Shown: one piece after another, positions 10,202 through 20,975 of the stretch | How positions within the stretch are numbered: the stretch's first letter is position 1 | How the letters are laid out: each line of letters begins with the position of its first letter | Assembly (NCBI GenBank): GCA_052174115.1 | Contig: JBQMRX010000001.1 | Span: 1,054,001-1,118,000, forward strand | Length of the DNA stretch: 64,000 nucleotides | Source: Arsenophonus sp052174115 | GTDB taxonomy: Bacteria > Pseudomonadota > Gammaproteobacteria > Enterobacterales > Enterobacteriaceae | Direction of reading: 5' to 3' | Program-made: the position numbers and the translations under genes | Notes under the pieces: generated by a model | The model's database searches: none | Told to the model about the DNA's origin: nothing | What the model saw: the letters and a program-made list of their open reading frames with translations, nothing else

Positions 10202-12112
10202 ATGTCATTAATTAATATGTTAGATGCTTATTTATCTTTTAGTGATATACTAATATTAAATAATACAGAATTAAATATTGAAAATAATGAAAGAGTTTGT
10301 TTTGTTGGACGAAATGGTGCTGGTAAATCAACTCTAATGCGTGTATTAACTAAAGAACAATCTCTTGATAATGGAGAAGTTATTTATCAAAATAATTTAA
10401 AAGTTTCTTACTTAAAACAAGATCCTCCACAACATATCAATAGTACTGTTTTTGATTTTATTGCTGAAGGAACTAAAGAAGAATTAAACTACATTAAATC
10501 ATTTAATAAAATAACAAAAATTATAGAAAAAGATCCAACTGAAAAAAATCTTAATAAGTTAGCTGAATTACAAAAAATATTAGATCGTGATAATTTATGG
10601 TTATTAGATAAAAAAATTAATAATATAATTAACCAATTACAGTTACAAGCTAATAGTATATTATCTGTTTTATCTGGAGGATGGTTACGTAAGGCTGCAT
10701 TAGCTCGTGCTTTAATTTGTGATCCACATGTTCTTTTTCTTGATGAACCGACTAATCATCTTGATATTAATACTATCTTATGGTTAGAAAATTTTTTAAA
10801 AGATTTCCAAGGTAGTATTGTGTTTATATCTCATGATCGTTCTTTTATTCGCCATATGGCAACACGGATAATTAATCTTGATCGAGGTAAATTAATTTCT
10901 TGGCCTGGTAATTATGATGATTATTTAATTAATAAAGAGAAGATGTTACGTATTGAAAAAAAACATAATACTGAATTTGATCATAAATTATTACAAGAAG
11001 AAATTTGGATTCGAAAAGGAATAAAAGCACGATGTACTCGTAATGAAGGAAGAGTTAAAGCATTAAAATTATTACGAATAGAGCATTCTCAAAGAGATAA
11101 GATAATTAAGAAAGTAAAAATTAAAATTGAAGAGGCAAATAATTCTGGTAGAACTGTATTTAAACTTAAAAATGTTAATTATTGTATTAATAATAAAACA
11201 TTAATTAATAATTTTAGTATTCAAGTACAACGTGGTGATAAAATAGCGTTAATTGGATCTAATGGCTCTGGAAAAACAACATTAATTAAATTATTGTTAG
11301 GACAACTTGAAGTGAATAGCGGTAATATTTATCGTGGTACAAAACTTAAAATTATTTATTTTGATCAACATAGAAAAGCATTGGATCCAGATAAAACAGT
11401 TATAGATAATTTAGTTCAAAGTAAACAAGAAGTTATAGTTAATGGGCGACCTCGTCATGTTATTGGATATTTACATGATTTTTTGTTTCATCCTAAACGA
11501 GCTACAATGCCAGTAAAGGCTATTTCAAGTGGGGAAAAAAATCGATTATTATTGGCGCGTTTGTTTTTAACACCTAGTAATTTATTTATTCTTGATGAAC
11601 CAACTAATGATTTAGATACTGAAACACTTGAGTTGTTAGAAGAACTTATTGATAATTATAAAGGGACAGTATTATTAGTTAGTCATGATCGTCAATTTAT
11701 TGATAATATTGCAACTAAATGTTGGATATTTAAAGATTCTGGTAAAATAGAACAATATGTTGGTAGTTTTTACGATAACCATTTGAAATATGAAATAAAA
11801 AATTCTTTATTTAATTCTAATATTAATAAAAATAATATTATGATAGTAAAAAAATCTAAAGAGCAATTAAAACAAAAAAATAATAAAATTAGTTATCATT
11901 TATTAAGAGAATTAGAATTATTGCAAGTACACATAAAAACATTAAAAGATGAAATAAGTATATTACAATCACAAGTTAATGAATTCGAGTTTTTTAATCA
12001 ACCATATACTATTACTAAATCAATATTAAAAACTTTAACTAAAAAAGAAATAGAAATGGAGATGATATTTAAACGTTGGCAAGAACTAAAATTACTTAAA
12101 GAATCTAAATAA
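10202..12112 (+). CDS. uup: ABC-F family ATPase Uup
   Basis: Soluble ABC-F protein with two nucleotide-binding domains, thought to act on ribosomes or replication/recombination intermediates. It is 636 aa, the length of E. coli Uup. Domain 1 has Walker A GRNGAGKST, signature LSGGWLRKAAL (a Uup-type motif) and Walker B FLDEPTNHLD. Domain 2 has Walker A GSNGSGKTT and Walker B ILDEPTNDLD. The second signature reads ISSGEKNRLLLAR instead of LSGGE, a mild departure. The Uup-specific C-terminal coiled coil (about residues 545-636, rich in Lys/Glu/Leu) is present and separates it from EttA. AAAGG lies 8 bases upstream of the ATG. Its E. coli downstream neighbours pqiABC and rmf are missing. Confidence 0.95.
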   Translation: MSLINMLDAYLSFSDILILNNTELNIENNERVCFVGRNGAGKSTLMRVLTKEQSLDNGEVIYQNNLKVSYLKQDPPQHINSTVFDFIAEGTKEELNYIKSFNKITKIIEKDPTEKNLNKLAELQKILDRDNLWLLDKKINNIINQLQLQANSILSVLSGGWLRKAALARALICDPHVLFLDEPTNHLDINTILWLENFLKDFQGSIVFISHDRSFIRHMATRIINLDRGKLISWPGNYDDYLINKEKMLRIEKKHNTEFDHKLLQEEIWIRKGIKARCTRNEGRVKALKLLRIEHSQRDKIIKKVKIKIEEANNSGRTVFKLKNVNYCINNKTLINNFSIQVQRGDKIALIGSNGSGKTTLIKLLLGQLEVNSGNIYRGTKLKIIYFDQHRKALDPDKTVIDNLVQSKQEVIVNGRPRHVIGYLHDFLFHPKRATMPVKAISSGEKNRLLLARLFLTPSNLFILDEPTNDLDTETLELLEELIDNYKGTVLLVSHDRQFIDNIATKCWIFKDSGKIEQYVGSFYDNHLKYEIKNSLFNSNINKNNIMIVKKSKEQLKQKNNKISYHLLRELELLQVHIKTLKDEISILQSQVNEFEFFNQPYTITKSILKTLTKKEIEMEMIFKRWQELKLLKESK

Positions 12113-13684
12113 TTTTTATTATAATTATATATATAGAATTATATTTTAAAAAATTATTTTCATAAAAAATATTTTAATAACTTATTTTATTTTATTTGGT
12201 AAAAATAATTAATTATTAATATTATCGATTTTTAGATAAAAGATTAAAAATTATAATAATTATCATATTATTATTATCTATAAATATAATAATTTATAAG
12301 TTAATAAAAAGTACGAATAAGATTAATTATATTATTTTATTTATTAAAAAAATAATAATCATTAATTTTTTATATTCTAATAAATTTTATATATATAAAC
12401 ATAATATATAAAATTAATATTTTTAGTTATTGTTATTAATATTTTTTTATTTTTAGTATTATAATATAATACATATATAATTTAAAAAAATAAAATTTAT
12501 AGATAAATAAAATAAATAGGTTAAAAATTAATTTTTATTTAACTCACTTTTATTACTTTATATTTATTAACCTCTAGATTTTAAGTTATATTTTAACTAT
12601 ATAATTTTTAAGATGAAATTAAATAATTATAATATAATATTAAATTTTTAAAATTATAAAAATTATTAAAATATTATTATTATATTTTAAAAAAATATTT
12701 TTTAAAAAATTGTAATTTAAATTATTAAACTTAATACTTACAATATAATATAATTATATTAGGAATATTATTCCTACAAATTTATTAAAAAAAATAAAGT
12801 AATAATATTTATGATATATTAAAAGTTAATTTATTATATTTGTAATTATTTAAATAATCTAATATCGATTTTTCTTCTATTCTATTTGATATTTATAAGT
12901 AATTTTATAATGAATTAATTTATTTAATATTATAATTTATATATATATTATCAATTTTTTATTAATATCTTTTATAATAAAAAATTTTTAAAAAATAATA
13001 ATATTATTTTAATTATTTTATTTAAAGTTTTTATTTATAATTTATCTCTTTAATTAGATTATTTACTTAAATAAATTAATTTTTGATCTTATAAATAATT
13101 TTTAAGTAATCAAATGAATAACAATAAAGTTTATTTAAATTTATCAAAGTTATAAAATTATTCATAGATTATAATTTAATTTATCTATATTAAATATATT
13201 AATAATTAATTAAGATTTTTTAAAATATTTATTTTAATTTTAAATAAACGCCATTTAAATTTAATCGAATTATTTTAAATAAATATTAAATTATACAGAT
13301 CAATGGTAAAAGCATTAAAAAATAAAATAATATTCTTATTTTTTAAAGTAATGCTAATAAAATAAGAAATAAATAAATACAATAAAATAATTAAATATTT
13401 AAAATAGATTTTATTTATTTATTTTAATTTATTACTAATAATTTTATTATAAATTAGTAATAATATACTAAAATTAGTGATTAAAATAATAAAAATTATA
13501 AATTTTTATTTATGTATTTTATTTTTCTTTAAAACAAAAAATTATTTAATATTATTGAGATATTAAAAAACGGTTAAATTAATATTTATCTTTTTATAAA
13601 AGAAATTATTAAAATCTTTTATCAACAAATATATTAATATATTTATTGATCTTGATAATAAAAGTGATTTAAGTAAAAATTATT
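12113..13684. other. 1.6-kb gap in the pqiABC/rmf slot
   Basis: AT-rich DNA with no open frame I can assign. An 11-bp stem with a 13-base loop (13429-13439 with 13453-13463) lies about 220 bases past the fabA stop and could be a distant fabA terminator. No other structure is seen. Confidence 0.5.
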
Positions 13685-14203
13685 CTAAAAATTATTAATA
13701 TCTTGAAATAAACCGACCTTCAAATCTTTTGCTTTATAAATACTCTTATTATCAATTAAAACTTTACCATCAGCCACCCCGATAATTAATTTTCGATTAA
13801 TAATTCGTTTTAAATGGATATGATAAGTTATTTTTTTTGCGGTTGGTAAAATTTGTCCAGTAAATTTAACTTCGCCTACACCTAATGCTCGACCTTTACC
13901 TTTACCTCCAAGCCATCCTAAGTAAAAACCGATAAGTTGCCACATTGCATCTAAACCTAAACAACCAGGCATAACTGGATCATTAATAAAATGACACTTA
14001 AAGAACCATAAATCAGGTTTAATATCAAATTCAGCTTCAATAAAACCTTTACCAAATTTTCCATCAGTTTCAATTATTTTTATAATACGATCCATCATTA
14101 ACATATTACCAGAAGGTAATGGTGGTCCTTTTTCTCCAAAAAGTTCACTTCTACTAGAAGCATCCAAATCTTTTTTACTAAAGTAGTTAAGTTTATTAAA
14201 CAT
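13685..14203 (-). CDS. fabA: 3-hydroxydecanoyl-ACP dehydratase/isomerase
   Basis: Bifunctional enzyme that dehydrates beta-hydroxydecanoyl-ACP and isomerises trans-2 to cis-3 decenoyl-ACP, the branch point to unsaturated fatty acids. It is 172 aa, as in E. coli. The hot-dog fold active site is intact: CHFINDPVMPGCLGLDAMWQ carries the catalytic histidine and aspartate. It begins ELFGEKGPPLP and ends with DLKVGLFQD, as in the family. An AAGG motif lies upstream of the ATG. The broken lonP gene lies 89 bases upstream on the same strand, reproducing the E. coli ycbZ-fabA order. Confidence 0.97.
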   Translation of the reverse strand: MFNKLNYFSKKDLDASSRSELFGEKGPPLPSGNMLMMDRIIKIIETDGKFGKGFIEAEFDIKPDLWFFKCHFINDPVMPGCLGLDAMWQLIGFYLGWLGGKGKGRALGVGEVKFTGQILPTAKKITYHIHLKRIINRKLIIGVADGKVLIDNKSIYKAKDLKVGLFQDINNF

Positions 14204-14292
14204 TCATTAAATAACCTTATTATAGGTAATAAAATTAAAGAATAGCTTACACTTGTAAGCTGAACAACTCTGATCAGTTATTTTTAATTTAA

Positions 14293-16023
14293 TTACCACT
14301 TTATAAGTCCCATGAATTTTGTTTTTTGGTTATTAGCTTGACTAATTCGCTCTTGTATTAAAGTTAATAATTGTATATTATTTGTATTATGCTGTTGTTT
14401 ATAATAAATATGTTTTGTTAATATTGAAATTGCTTCAGAAACATGTTTAACCGGCCAAATATGAAATGTATCAGATTTAACTGTATCAATAAGTTCAGTT
14501 TTTAAACATAAATGGCAAATATTAGCTATAGGAATTATAACACCTTGTTCAGTAGTTAATTCACGTTGTAAGCAAAGATTAAAAAAACTTTCAATTTTTT
14601 TATTAATATTACCAATAGGTTGTGCATAACCAAATTGATCTACTGCACCTGTAACAGCAATTTGCTGATCAATAGGTTGAAGAGAAAGTGCGCTAATTAA
14701 CGCACAAAGAGCAGGTAATAAAGCGCTATCACCATCAACTTCATTATAAGATTGTTCAAATATAATTGAAGTAAAAAAGGTTGTAATTGCTCAAGTTTAA
14801 TTCTTAATTAAGATAAGCTTGCATAATCATCATACCTTTAGCATGAATATTGCCACCTAATTCAGTTTTACGTTCTACATCAGTAAACTGACCATCACTA
14901 AAATGAACAACACAAGTAATACGTGATGATTCACCAATAAGCTCAGGATGTCCTGAATATTGTAAAACAGATAATCCGTTAACTTGTCCAATTATTTTAC
15001 CTTTAGTTTTAATAAAAATCTGTTTTTGTAAAATATCATCTAGATTACGTTTAGCTAAATAGCCATGTTGCCATTGATGTTGTTGTATAGCAGATTTAAA
15101 TGATTTTGCAGTTAATTGATTATCTTCTTGAAATTGATTTGCCTCACCTAAAATACGAATAAGCCATATTCTATCTAATGGTAGAATAGATTTATTTTCA
15201 GTATATCGAATTGCTTGAGTAATTAAAACTGGCCATGCATCCACTTGTTAAAGAAGAAAATTTATAATCAGTAATAATTTGTTTGACAAATCGCATCCAC
15301 AATGATAATTGATCACTATTCTCAAAATTCAATTCAAATTCATATTCTCCATATATAATTTGAGAAAAAAGTTCTGGTTTTTTTATTTTAAGTTCCTCAA
15401 GACTAAAATGATTACCAACTAAAATAAGTTTAATATTAAGCGGCATTGAATCAATTGGATAAGGTAAAAATTGATTATCATTTACTGGAAGCCACTCAAA
15501 TCGTTTTTGTATTAACATTTATTTTAAACGTTGCCACATTAATGGTTATGTTAATAATGTAGTAATAGAAAGAAAAATAATACCCCGCTATTAATTTTAT
15601 GTAATAATCCTGGTTCTAAATGAACATTATTTTGATATTGATGAATGCTACCAAATAATTGTGGCATTTCTATCCAATTAGAAAAATAAACTAAATAACA
15701 AGGAGTAAATAATCTTTTAGCAGTTTTTTGCCAATGAAATCTTCCATTTAACTTTTGATAATCTCAAGAAAAATTTACTGAGAATGGCATGATACTTTTA
15801 ATATATTTTGCTAATTCAGATAAGTAGCTAAAAGATTCTAATGCTTTAATTACAGCAAAAGGAAAATATGTTTTTTTGATAAAAATTGCTTAAGACTATT
15901 ATATAATCTTGGTTAAATAATCGAAAAAATTGCATCATTTAATTTATCAGCAGAAACAAAAAAATTATGATAAGATTTGTAATCAGGTATTAAATTCTGC
16001 CATATTAATTTATTATTAATCAC
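14293..16023 (-). pseudogene. lonP: Broken Lon-like protease (YcbZ/LonP)
   Basis: The whole 1.7-kb stretch reads as the E. coli ycbZ product (586 aa) once several lesions are bridged. The N-terminal half starts near a GTG at 16023 (INNKLIWQNLIPDYKSY) and has in-frame stops and frameshifts around 15900, 15770, 15565 and 15525. Two longer open segments follow: 15518-15198 (IDSMPLNIKLILVGNHFS) and 15244-14804 (ending AELGGNIHAKGMMIMQ-like, here TELGGNIHAKGMMIMQ). They are joined by a 1-base shift near 15240. After another 1-base loss near 14800 the protease domain is open to the stop at 14293 and still has the catalytic serine (EVDGDSA) and lysine (NINKKIESFF). It sits between fabA and ompA, where ycbZ belongs. 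Function is lost; decay is recent compared with the other relics here. Confidence 0.93.
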
Positions 16024-16897
16024 ATTATTATTCTTTAGTTTATAATTTAGATAAAATTTTATAAAATTTTATATTCCATATATATAATATAATTTTTCTA
16101 TAAAATAAAATCTTATTAAGATTTTATTTTATAGAAAAATTATTCATTTAATCTGAAAATTATAATTATTTATTTATTATAATATTATAAAATATTTATG
16201 ATGAAATTTTCATATTAGTTTTTATATAAATTTATACTACTATTAATGTTATGTATCTATATATTAATTTTATATTTTTATAAAGTATAGTAATAAATTT
16301 AATAAAAAAATAAAAATATATTATAAACATAATAATAAATAATACTATTTATTTAATAATTGATGTTAAAAGAATCAAATAATAATTAAAAATAAAATTA
16401 TTAATAAAAGATTAAAAATCTTTAATTTCTAAAGATAGAATTATTTAGTTAAAAACTATTAAAATAATTAAATATTATTAAGTATTTTAAAAATGACATT
16501 ATAAGTTTTAATTAAATAAAAACTTCAAAATTAATGAATATAAATATAAAATAAAGTAATAGTTTTAATAAAAATTAATTTTAATTATTTTCTTGAAAAT
16601 AATTAAAATTTATAAAACATTATTTTAATTTAAAATATTTTTAAAATAATATTTACATGTAAAGTTCATCTATTTAAATTAATTAAATAATAAAAAATAT
16701 TTATTAGAATAAAAATATTTTATTTTATTTAAGATGCTATTATATAATTTATTAAAAATATATTTAAAAAAAATAATATTTTAGTTAAATATCAATATTT
16801 AATAAAATTTAAATATATTAAAATATTTTATAATAAAACATAATCTTATATTTAAAATATTAATTATTTATTAATAATTTTTTAAAAAATATTATAT
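16024..16897. other. Gap in the matP slot
   Basis: E. coli carries matP here on the plus strand. No readable relic was found. The only structure is the palindrome at 16092-16140. Confidence 0.5.
16092..16140. repeat. 24-bp perfect inverted repeat with 1-base spacer
   Basis: Arms 16092-16115 and 16117-16140 match exactly around a single T. It lies 69 bases upstream of the dead lonP start, with no adjacent intact gene. It has the same architecture as the repeat at 6048-6100 but an unrelated sequence, so it is not a copy of one element. Confidence 0.8.
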
Positions 16898-17944
16898 TTA
16901 AGAAATTACTTCTGTAGTAGTACCTTGAATTTCAACTTCAACTCGACGATCAGGTTTTAAACAATGAATTAATACGTTTCGATGTTTTATTTTATTACAA
17001 GTATTACCAGTTACTGGATTTTCTTTTCCATAACTTTGTGAACTAATCGCCTTCGCTGGGATACCTTTAAAAATTAAATAATTCATAACTTCATCTGTTC
17101 GTTTTTGAGATAAAGGTTTGTTATAAAATGTTGATCCAATACGATCTGTATAACCAAAAATCATAACATGGCCTTCAATTGGGTCAAAGTTAATTAATTT
17201 ATTATATAAATTATCAAGTTCAGTTTTACCTTTTAATTTTAAAGTATGTTTATTAAATTCAAATAAAACGTCAGAACGTAAAGTAAAGCGTTTATTTTCG
17301 ATTGGAGCTAATATAGGTATTGGTGAAATTATAGGAGCGATATTTTGGTTAAATCGATATGTAATACCAATACTTAATATTCCATTATCTGGCCGAACAT
17401 ATAATAATTTTTTATCTCCAATATGACTTACCCACTGATAATCTAAACGAGTTACTAACTCTGGAGTAATACTATATTCAAATCCCATCGAATAAATTGG
17501 AGAAACATCAGTGTTATATTTTTTATAAAGATTTTTATTAAATATATTTACTTTTGTGTTAGTGCGCCATACTATGCTACCAAAACGAGCATAAAGATCT
17601 AATTTGTTTGTAATTGGATAACTTAAACGAGCAGTTAATTGAATACCCATTGATTTTAAAATATCATTATTTTTATTATTAATAAATCTTATCTTTCCAA
17701 ATCTATCATAACCTAATTCAAAACTGAAATATTGATTATATTGATGACCAATATAAAAACCGACACCTAGTTTATCTCTTTTAACTTCACTATTTTTAAT
17801 AATTTTATCATAAGGATAAAAGTCAATATCTTTAAAGTCTGATAAACCTAATTTAACGCCAGTATACCAAGTATTATCTTTTGATGCTGCTTGAGTTTCA
17901 GTTATTAAAGCCGTTATTATTACTGCAATAGTTATTTTTTTCAT
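16898..17944 (-). CDS. ompA: Outer membrane protein A
   Basis: Eight-stranded beta-barrel joined to a periplasmic peptidoglycan-binding domain, 348 aa (E. coli 346). A signal peptide (MKKITIAVIITALITETQA) precedes the mature start ASKDNTWYTG. The barrel spans roughly residues 20-195. A short proline/isoleucine-rich hinge (IAPIISPIPILAPI) replaces the usual Ala-Pro repeat. The OmpA domain includes GYTDRIGS with the diaminopimelate-binding aspartate, LSQKR with the partner arginine, PVTGNTC and CLKPDRRVEVE, so both C-terminal cysteines are kept. A GAGATG-type ribosome-binding site precedes the ATG. It supports a real outer membrane and, with LolA and the porin, an envelope that still needs lipoproteins and pores. 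Confidence 0.96.
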   Translation of the reverse strand: MKKITIAVIITALITETQAASKDNTWYTGVKLGLSDFKDIDFYPYDKIIKNSEVKRDKLGVGFYIGHQYNQYFSFELGYDRFGKIRFINNKNNDILKSMGIQLTARLSYPITNKLDLYARFGSIVWRTNTKVNIFNKNLYKKYNTDVSPIYSMGFEYSITPELVTRLDYQWVSHIGDKKLLYVRPDNGILSIGITYRFNQNIAPIISPIPILAPIENKRFTLRSDVLFEFNKHTLKLKGKTELDNLYNKLINFDPIEGHVMIFGYTDRIGSTFYNKPLSQKRTDEVMNYLIFKGIPAKAISSQSYGKENPVTGNTCNKIKHRNVLIHCLKPDRRVEVEIQGTTTEVIS

Positions 17945-19819
17945 TTTACATCTCTTTATTGTTAAATATATATATATTAACTTCTTGAATACTTAAACAA
18001 TATTTTTTAAATTATTTATTAGATAATTATATTATTTATAATAATTATTTTTATACACTTTTATGATAATTTATTTAAATAAAATTAATATTAAAATTAA
18101 AATACTATTTTAATTTTATAAAAATTACAATAAACTTAAAAAATTATAAATAAAATAAGAGATTAATAAATTAATCTCTTATAATTTAATAAATTTATTT
18201 GTATTATTTTTTAGCTTGTTAAATAATTTTTATTTATTAATTTTAAATTAAAAATAATATTAAAATTAATAAATAAAAATTATTTATACATATAATATTA
18301 AGTTAATTTTTTATATATTATTTTAAAAAAATATTTCTATCATTTATTTAAAATTTAGTCATTGTAATTTCAATAATATCTTCTATTTTATACTATCTAT
18401 TAAATAAAATATTTTATAAACTATTAATTAATTAATTGAATATATAATATTTTTTATTAATTATAAATATTAAATATAAATTATAATTAATAAAATATTT
18501 TTTAATTTATAAATATTTATTTAATTATATTTTTAATTTTAATAAATATAAAAAATATACTTATATTTTATTTTTTTGTTTTTATATATAATATCTTACA
18601 ATAAAATAATAAATTTTTGATGGTAAATAAAAAATAATTTTTAATATTTATTTAATTCAAAACTTAAATAAATTTATTTTATTAAGCATATAAATAGAAA
18701 TTTTTTAATAATATTTTAGTAATTTATTTTTTATAAAAAATATAGTAAAAATTAAATTTATAATATATATAAATTATTTTACTTTATTAAAAATGTTAAT
18801 CTATGATATTAAAATATTAATAATAATTAAATTAATTTTAAAATATTAATATATTATTATATTTAATTAATTTATTAAAATGTTTTATAAATAAAATATT
18901 GTTTGTAGAAAATTTTAACTTTAATTACAAAATAATTAAATAATTTATACATATATTAATAAATAAAACAAAAAATGATTTTTTATTTATTTTAATAATT
19001 TATATTAAAAATTAAAAAATTAAATAAATCATAAATATGATAATTTATTTATATAAAAATTTTATTTAAAATAAAATTAATAAAAATAAAGTATTTTTTA
19101 TTACTACCACATTTAAATAAATTTATAAATTTTTGATAAAATTTTTATTTTTATTTTTATTCAATTTAAATAATGAAAATTATGTAACATTAATTAGTAT
19201 TAAATTAATTGTTTGTTTAATAAGTATTCTAATTTTTAGAAAATTATTTTAATTTATTTAAACTTATTTATTTTAAAATTGATTATTGTTAATAACATAA
19301 ACTATTTTGATGTTTTAAAAACAAAAAATAATGATAAGTTTTTTAAAAAAATAATTTATTTTACTATTAACAATAAGTTTATTAAACAATCTCTATTATT
19401 TATTGATTTATTAATAAATAATAATTTTATAAAAATTATAAATAAAGATAATATTATTACATTTAAAATAAAATTTTAATAAAATAAAATTTTTTTATTA
19501 TATAAAGTATGGATAAGTTAATAAAGAATTATTTAGTTAAAATTTATATATATAAATGATATTATATTTTTTATTTTGTATAAAAATTTTTATGAATTAA
19601 ATTATTTTATTTAAAATAATTTAAAATTTAATAATAATTAAAATGAAAATACTTTTTGTTACAATTAGTTTTTAGTTAAAAAAATAAAAAACAATCTCAT
19701 AATTTAAATCAATAAATATAATAAATAATTTCTTAAAAATAAATTTAATTTTATTAACATTAAAAAAATAAACCAAAAAATAATAAAATGACATTTACTT
19801 TAATTATATTTAAAGATAA
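17945..19819. other. 1.9-kb gap in the sulA-to-yccU slot
   Basis: E. coli has sulA, sxy, yccS, yccF, helD, mgsA and others here. No relic could be read. A 66-codon open frame at 19279-19479 is almost only Ile/Asn/Lys/Phe, as expected of AT-rich noise. Inverted repeats occur at 18155-18182 (13-bp stem, 2-base loop) and 18221-18285. Confidence 0.5.
18221..18285. repeat. 26-bp perfect inverted repeat, 13-base loop
   Basis: Arms 18221-18246 and 18260-18285 are exact reverse complements composed only of A and T. It lies about 280 bases upstream of ompA, in DNA with no readable gene. Exactness over 26 pairs is unusual even at this composition. Confidence 0.75.
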
Positions 19820-20140
19820 TTAATTACGTAATTGTGGTGCTCTAAGTTTATTTTTAATAGATTCTGATAAGTCATCTAGAGATGGTTGTTCTGGGTGTTC
19901 ATCAGAAATTTCATAAGTTATTTGAACTTCAGCTAAATAACTATGAATAGGTTCACCATTATCATCTTCCATTACAACATGATACCACGGTGATGAACGT
20001 AAAGATACATTAGCTGCAATATCATTATCTTGTGGTTTATCTAAAGCGTATTCAGCATCAACATCAACTATTACTCCAAGATAACCTAGAAGTTTATGTC
20101 TTACTTGTTGGCCAATATTAAATTTAGTGGTAGTCATCAT
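19820..20140 (-). CDS. hspQ: Heat shock protein HspQ
   Basis: Small hemimethylated-DNA-binding-fold protein, known as a stress protein and in Yersinia as a Lon specificity enhancer. Taken from the ATG at 20140 it is 106 aa (E. coli 105) and begins MMTTTKFNIGQQVRHKLLGY. Strongly conserved segments are PWYHVVMEDDNGEPIHSYLAE and DEHPEQPS, with the family ending LRAPQLRN. A longer frame reaches 20170, but the perfect AGGAGGT at 20147-20153 lies 6 bases before the 20140 ATG (9 before the next one at 20137) and decides the start. Its rlmI and yccX neighbours are missing. The lonP homologue in this window is dead, so its partner would have to be a Lon encoded elsewhere. Confidence 0.93.
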   Translation of the reverse strand: MMTTTKFNIGQQVRHKLLGYLGVIVDVDAEYALDKPQDNDIAANVSLRSSPWYHVVMEDDNGEPIHSYLAEVQITYEISDEHPEQPSLDDLSESIKNKLRAPQLRN

Positions 20141-20645
20141 AAAGCTACCTCCTACTAGCATTCTATTCATATTTTATTCCATAAATAATGATATATAGGA
20201 TAATAATATAAATTTCAAGCAGCTTATTATTTTACTCTGTTTTCTTAATATTCATAATTTATATGTATATCATAAGATTTTATCTTATAAGTAGTATTTA
20301 TTATTTAAATAAAAAAACAATATATTGAAATTATTATTTATTATATAAAATTAAAATATAAGAGATAAATAAAATTATTATATATTAATAGATTTATAAG
20401 AACTAACAATAAAAATTTTTTATCATATTATATTTAGATAAAAATATAAACTTTATAATTATGTTTATGATAATTATAATAATATATAATATTAACATAA
20501 TAAATTTTGTTTTTATATAATAAATTTAAAATAACAATGCATATATTAAAAAAATAAAATGAATAATAAAATTAAAAATGAAATAATAAAAAATTTTCTT
20601 AAAAAAAATCATTAAACTTTAATGTTCAAAATTTTATATAATAGT
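20141..20645. other. Gap in the rlmI/yccX slot
   Basis: About half a kilobase on either side of the missing rlmI and yccX positions. Beyond the hspQ ribosome-binding site nothing is recognisable: no open frame, no strong hairpin. Confidence 0.45.
20147..20153 (-). promoter_or_regulatory. Consensus Shine-Dalgarno AGGAGGT of hspQ
   Basis: A full seven-base match to the 16S anti-Shine-Dalgarno, 6 bases from the ATG at 20140. It is the strongest ribosome-binding site noticed in the window and fixes the hspQ start. Confidence 0.8.
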
Positions 20646-20975
20646 TTAAATACATTTTGTTGGTTTAGGTAAACCAGCAATTTTTGTTGCTTGCTTAGCT
20701 GGTCCTTTTGGGAAAAGATGATAAAGATAGCGACTATTAACAACGTTCTCACCATATTTTTTAGCAATTGCTTTTACTAACATACGAATAGATGGTGAGA
20801 TATTGAATGTAAGATAAAATTCATGAATAAAATAAATAATTTCAATATGTTGTTCTGTTAATATTATATTCTCTTGATTAGCTAAAAAATATACTATAGA
20901 TTTATTCCATTCTTTGATATTTTTAAGATATCCATCTTTATCAGTTTTAATTTCACGACCTTCAAATATAAACAT
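20646..20975 (-). CDS. tusE: Sulfur relay protein TusE
   Basis: Late sulfur carrier in 2-thiolation of U34 in tRNA-Lys/Glu/Gln: IscS to TusA to TusBCD to TusE to MnmA. The protein is 109 aa, the same length as E. coli TusE, in the DsrC/TusE family. Conserved segments are FIHEFYLTFNISPSIRMLVK, NSRYLYHLFPKGPAKQATK and the C-terminal AGLPKPTKCI, where the penultimate cysteine is the sulfur-carrying residue. The ATG at 20975 has no good ribosome-binding site. With iscS retained in this window, the thiolation pathway is probably functional, though TusABCD and MnmA are not seen here. Confidence 0.96.
   Translation of the reverse strand: MFIFEGREIKTDKDGYLKNIKEWNKSIVYFLANQENIILTEQHIEIIYFIHEFYLTFNISPSIRMLVKAIAKKYGENVVNSRYLYHLFPKGPAKQATKIAGLPKPTKCI

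Noticed and set aside
19279..19479. Open frame of 66 codons
   Set aside because: Composition is nearly all Ile, Asn, Lys, Phe and Leu as expected from AT-rich DNA, with no ribosome-binding site and no family resemblance.
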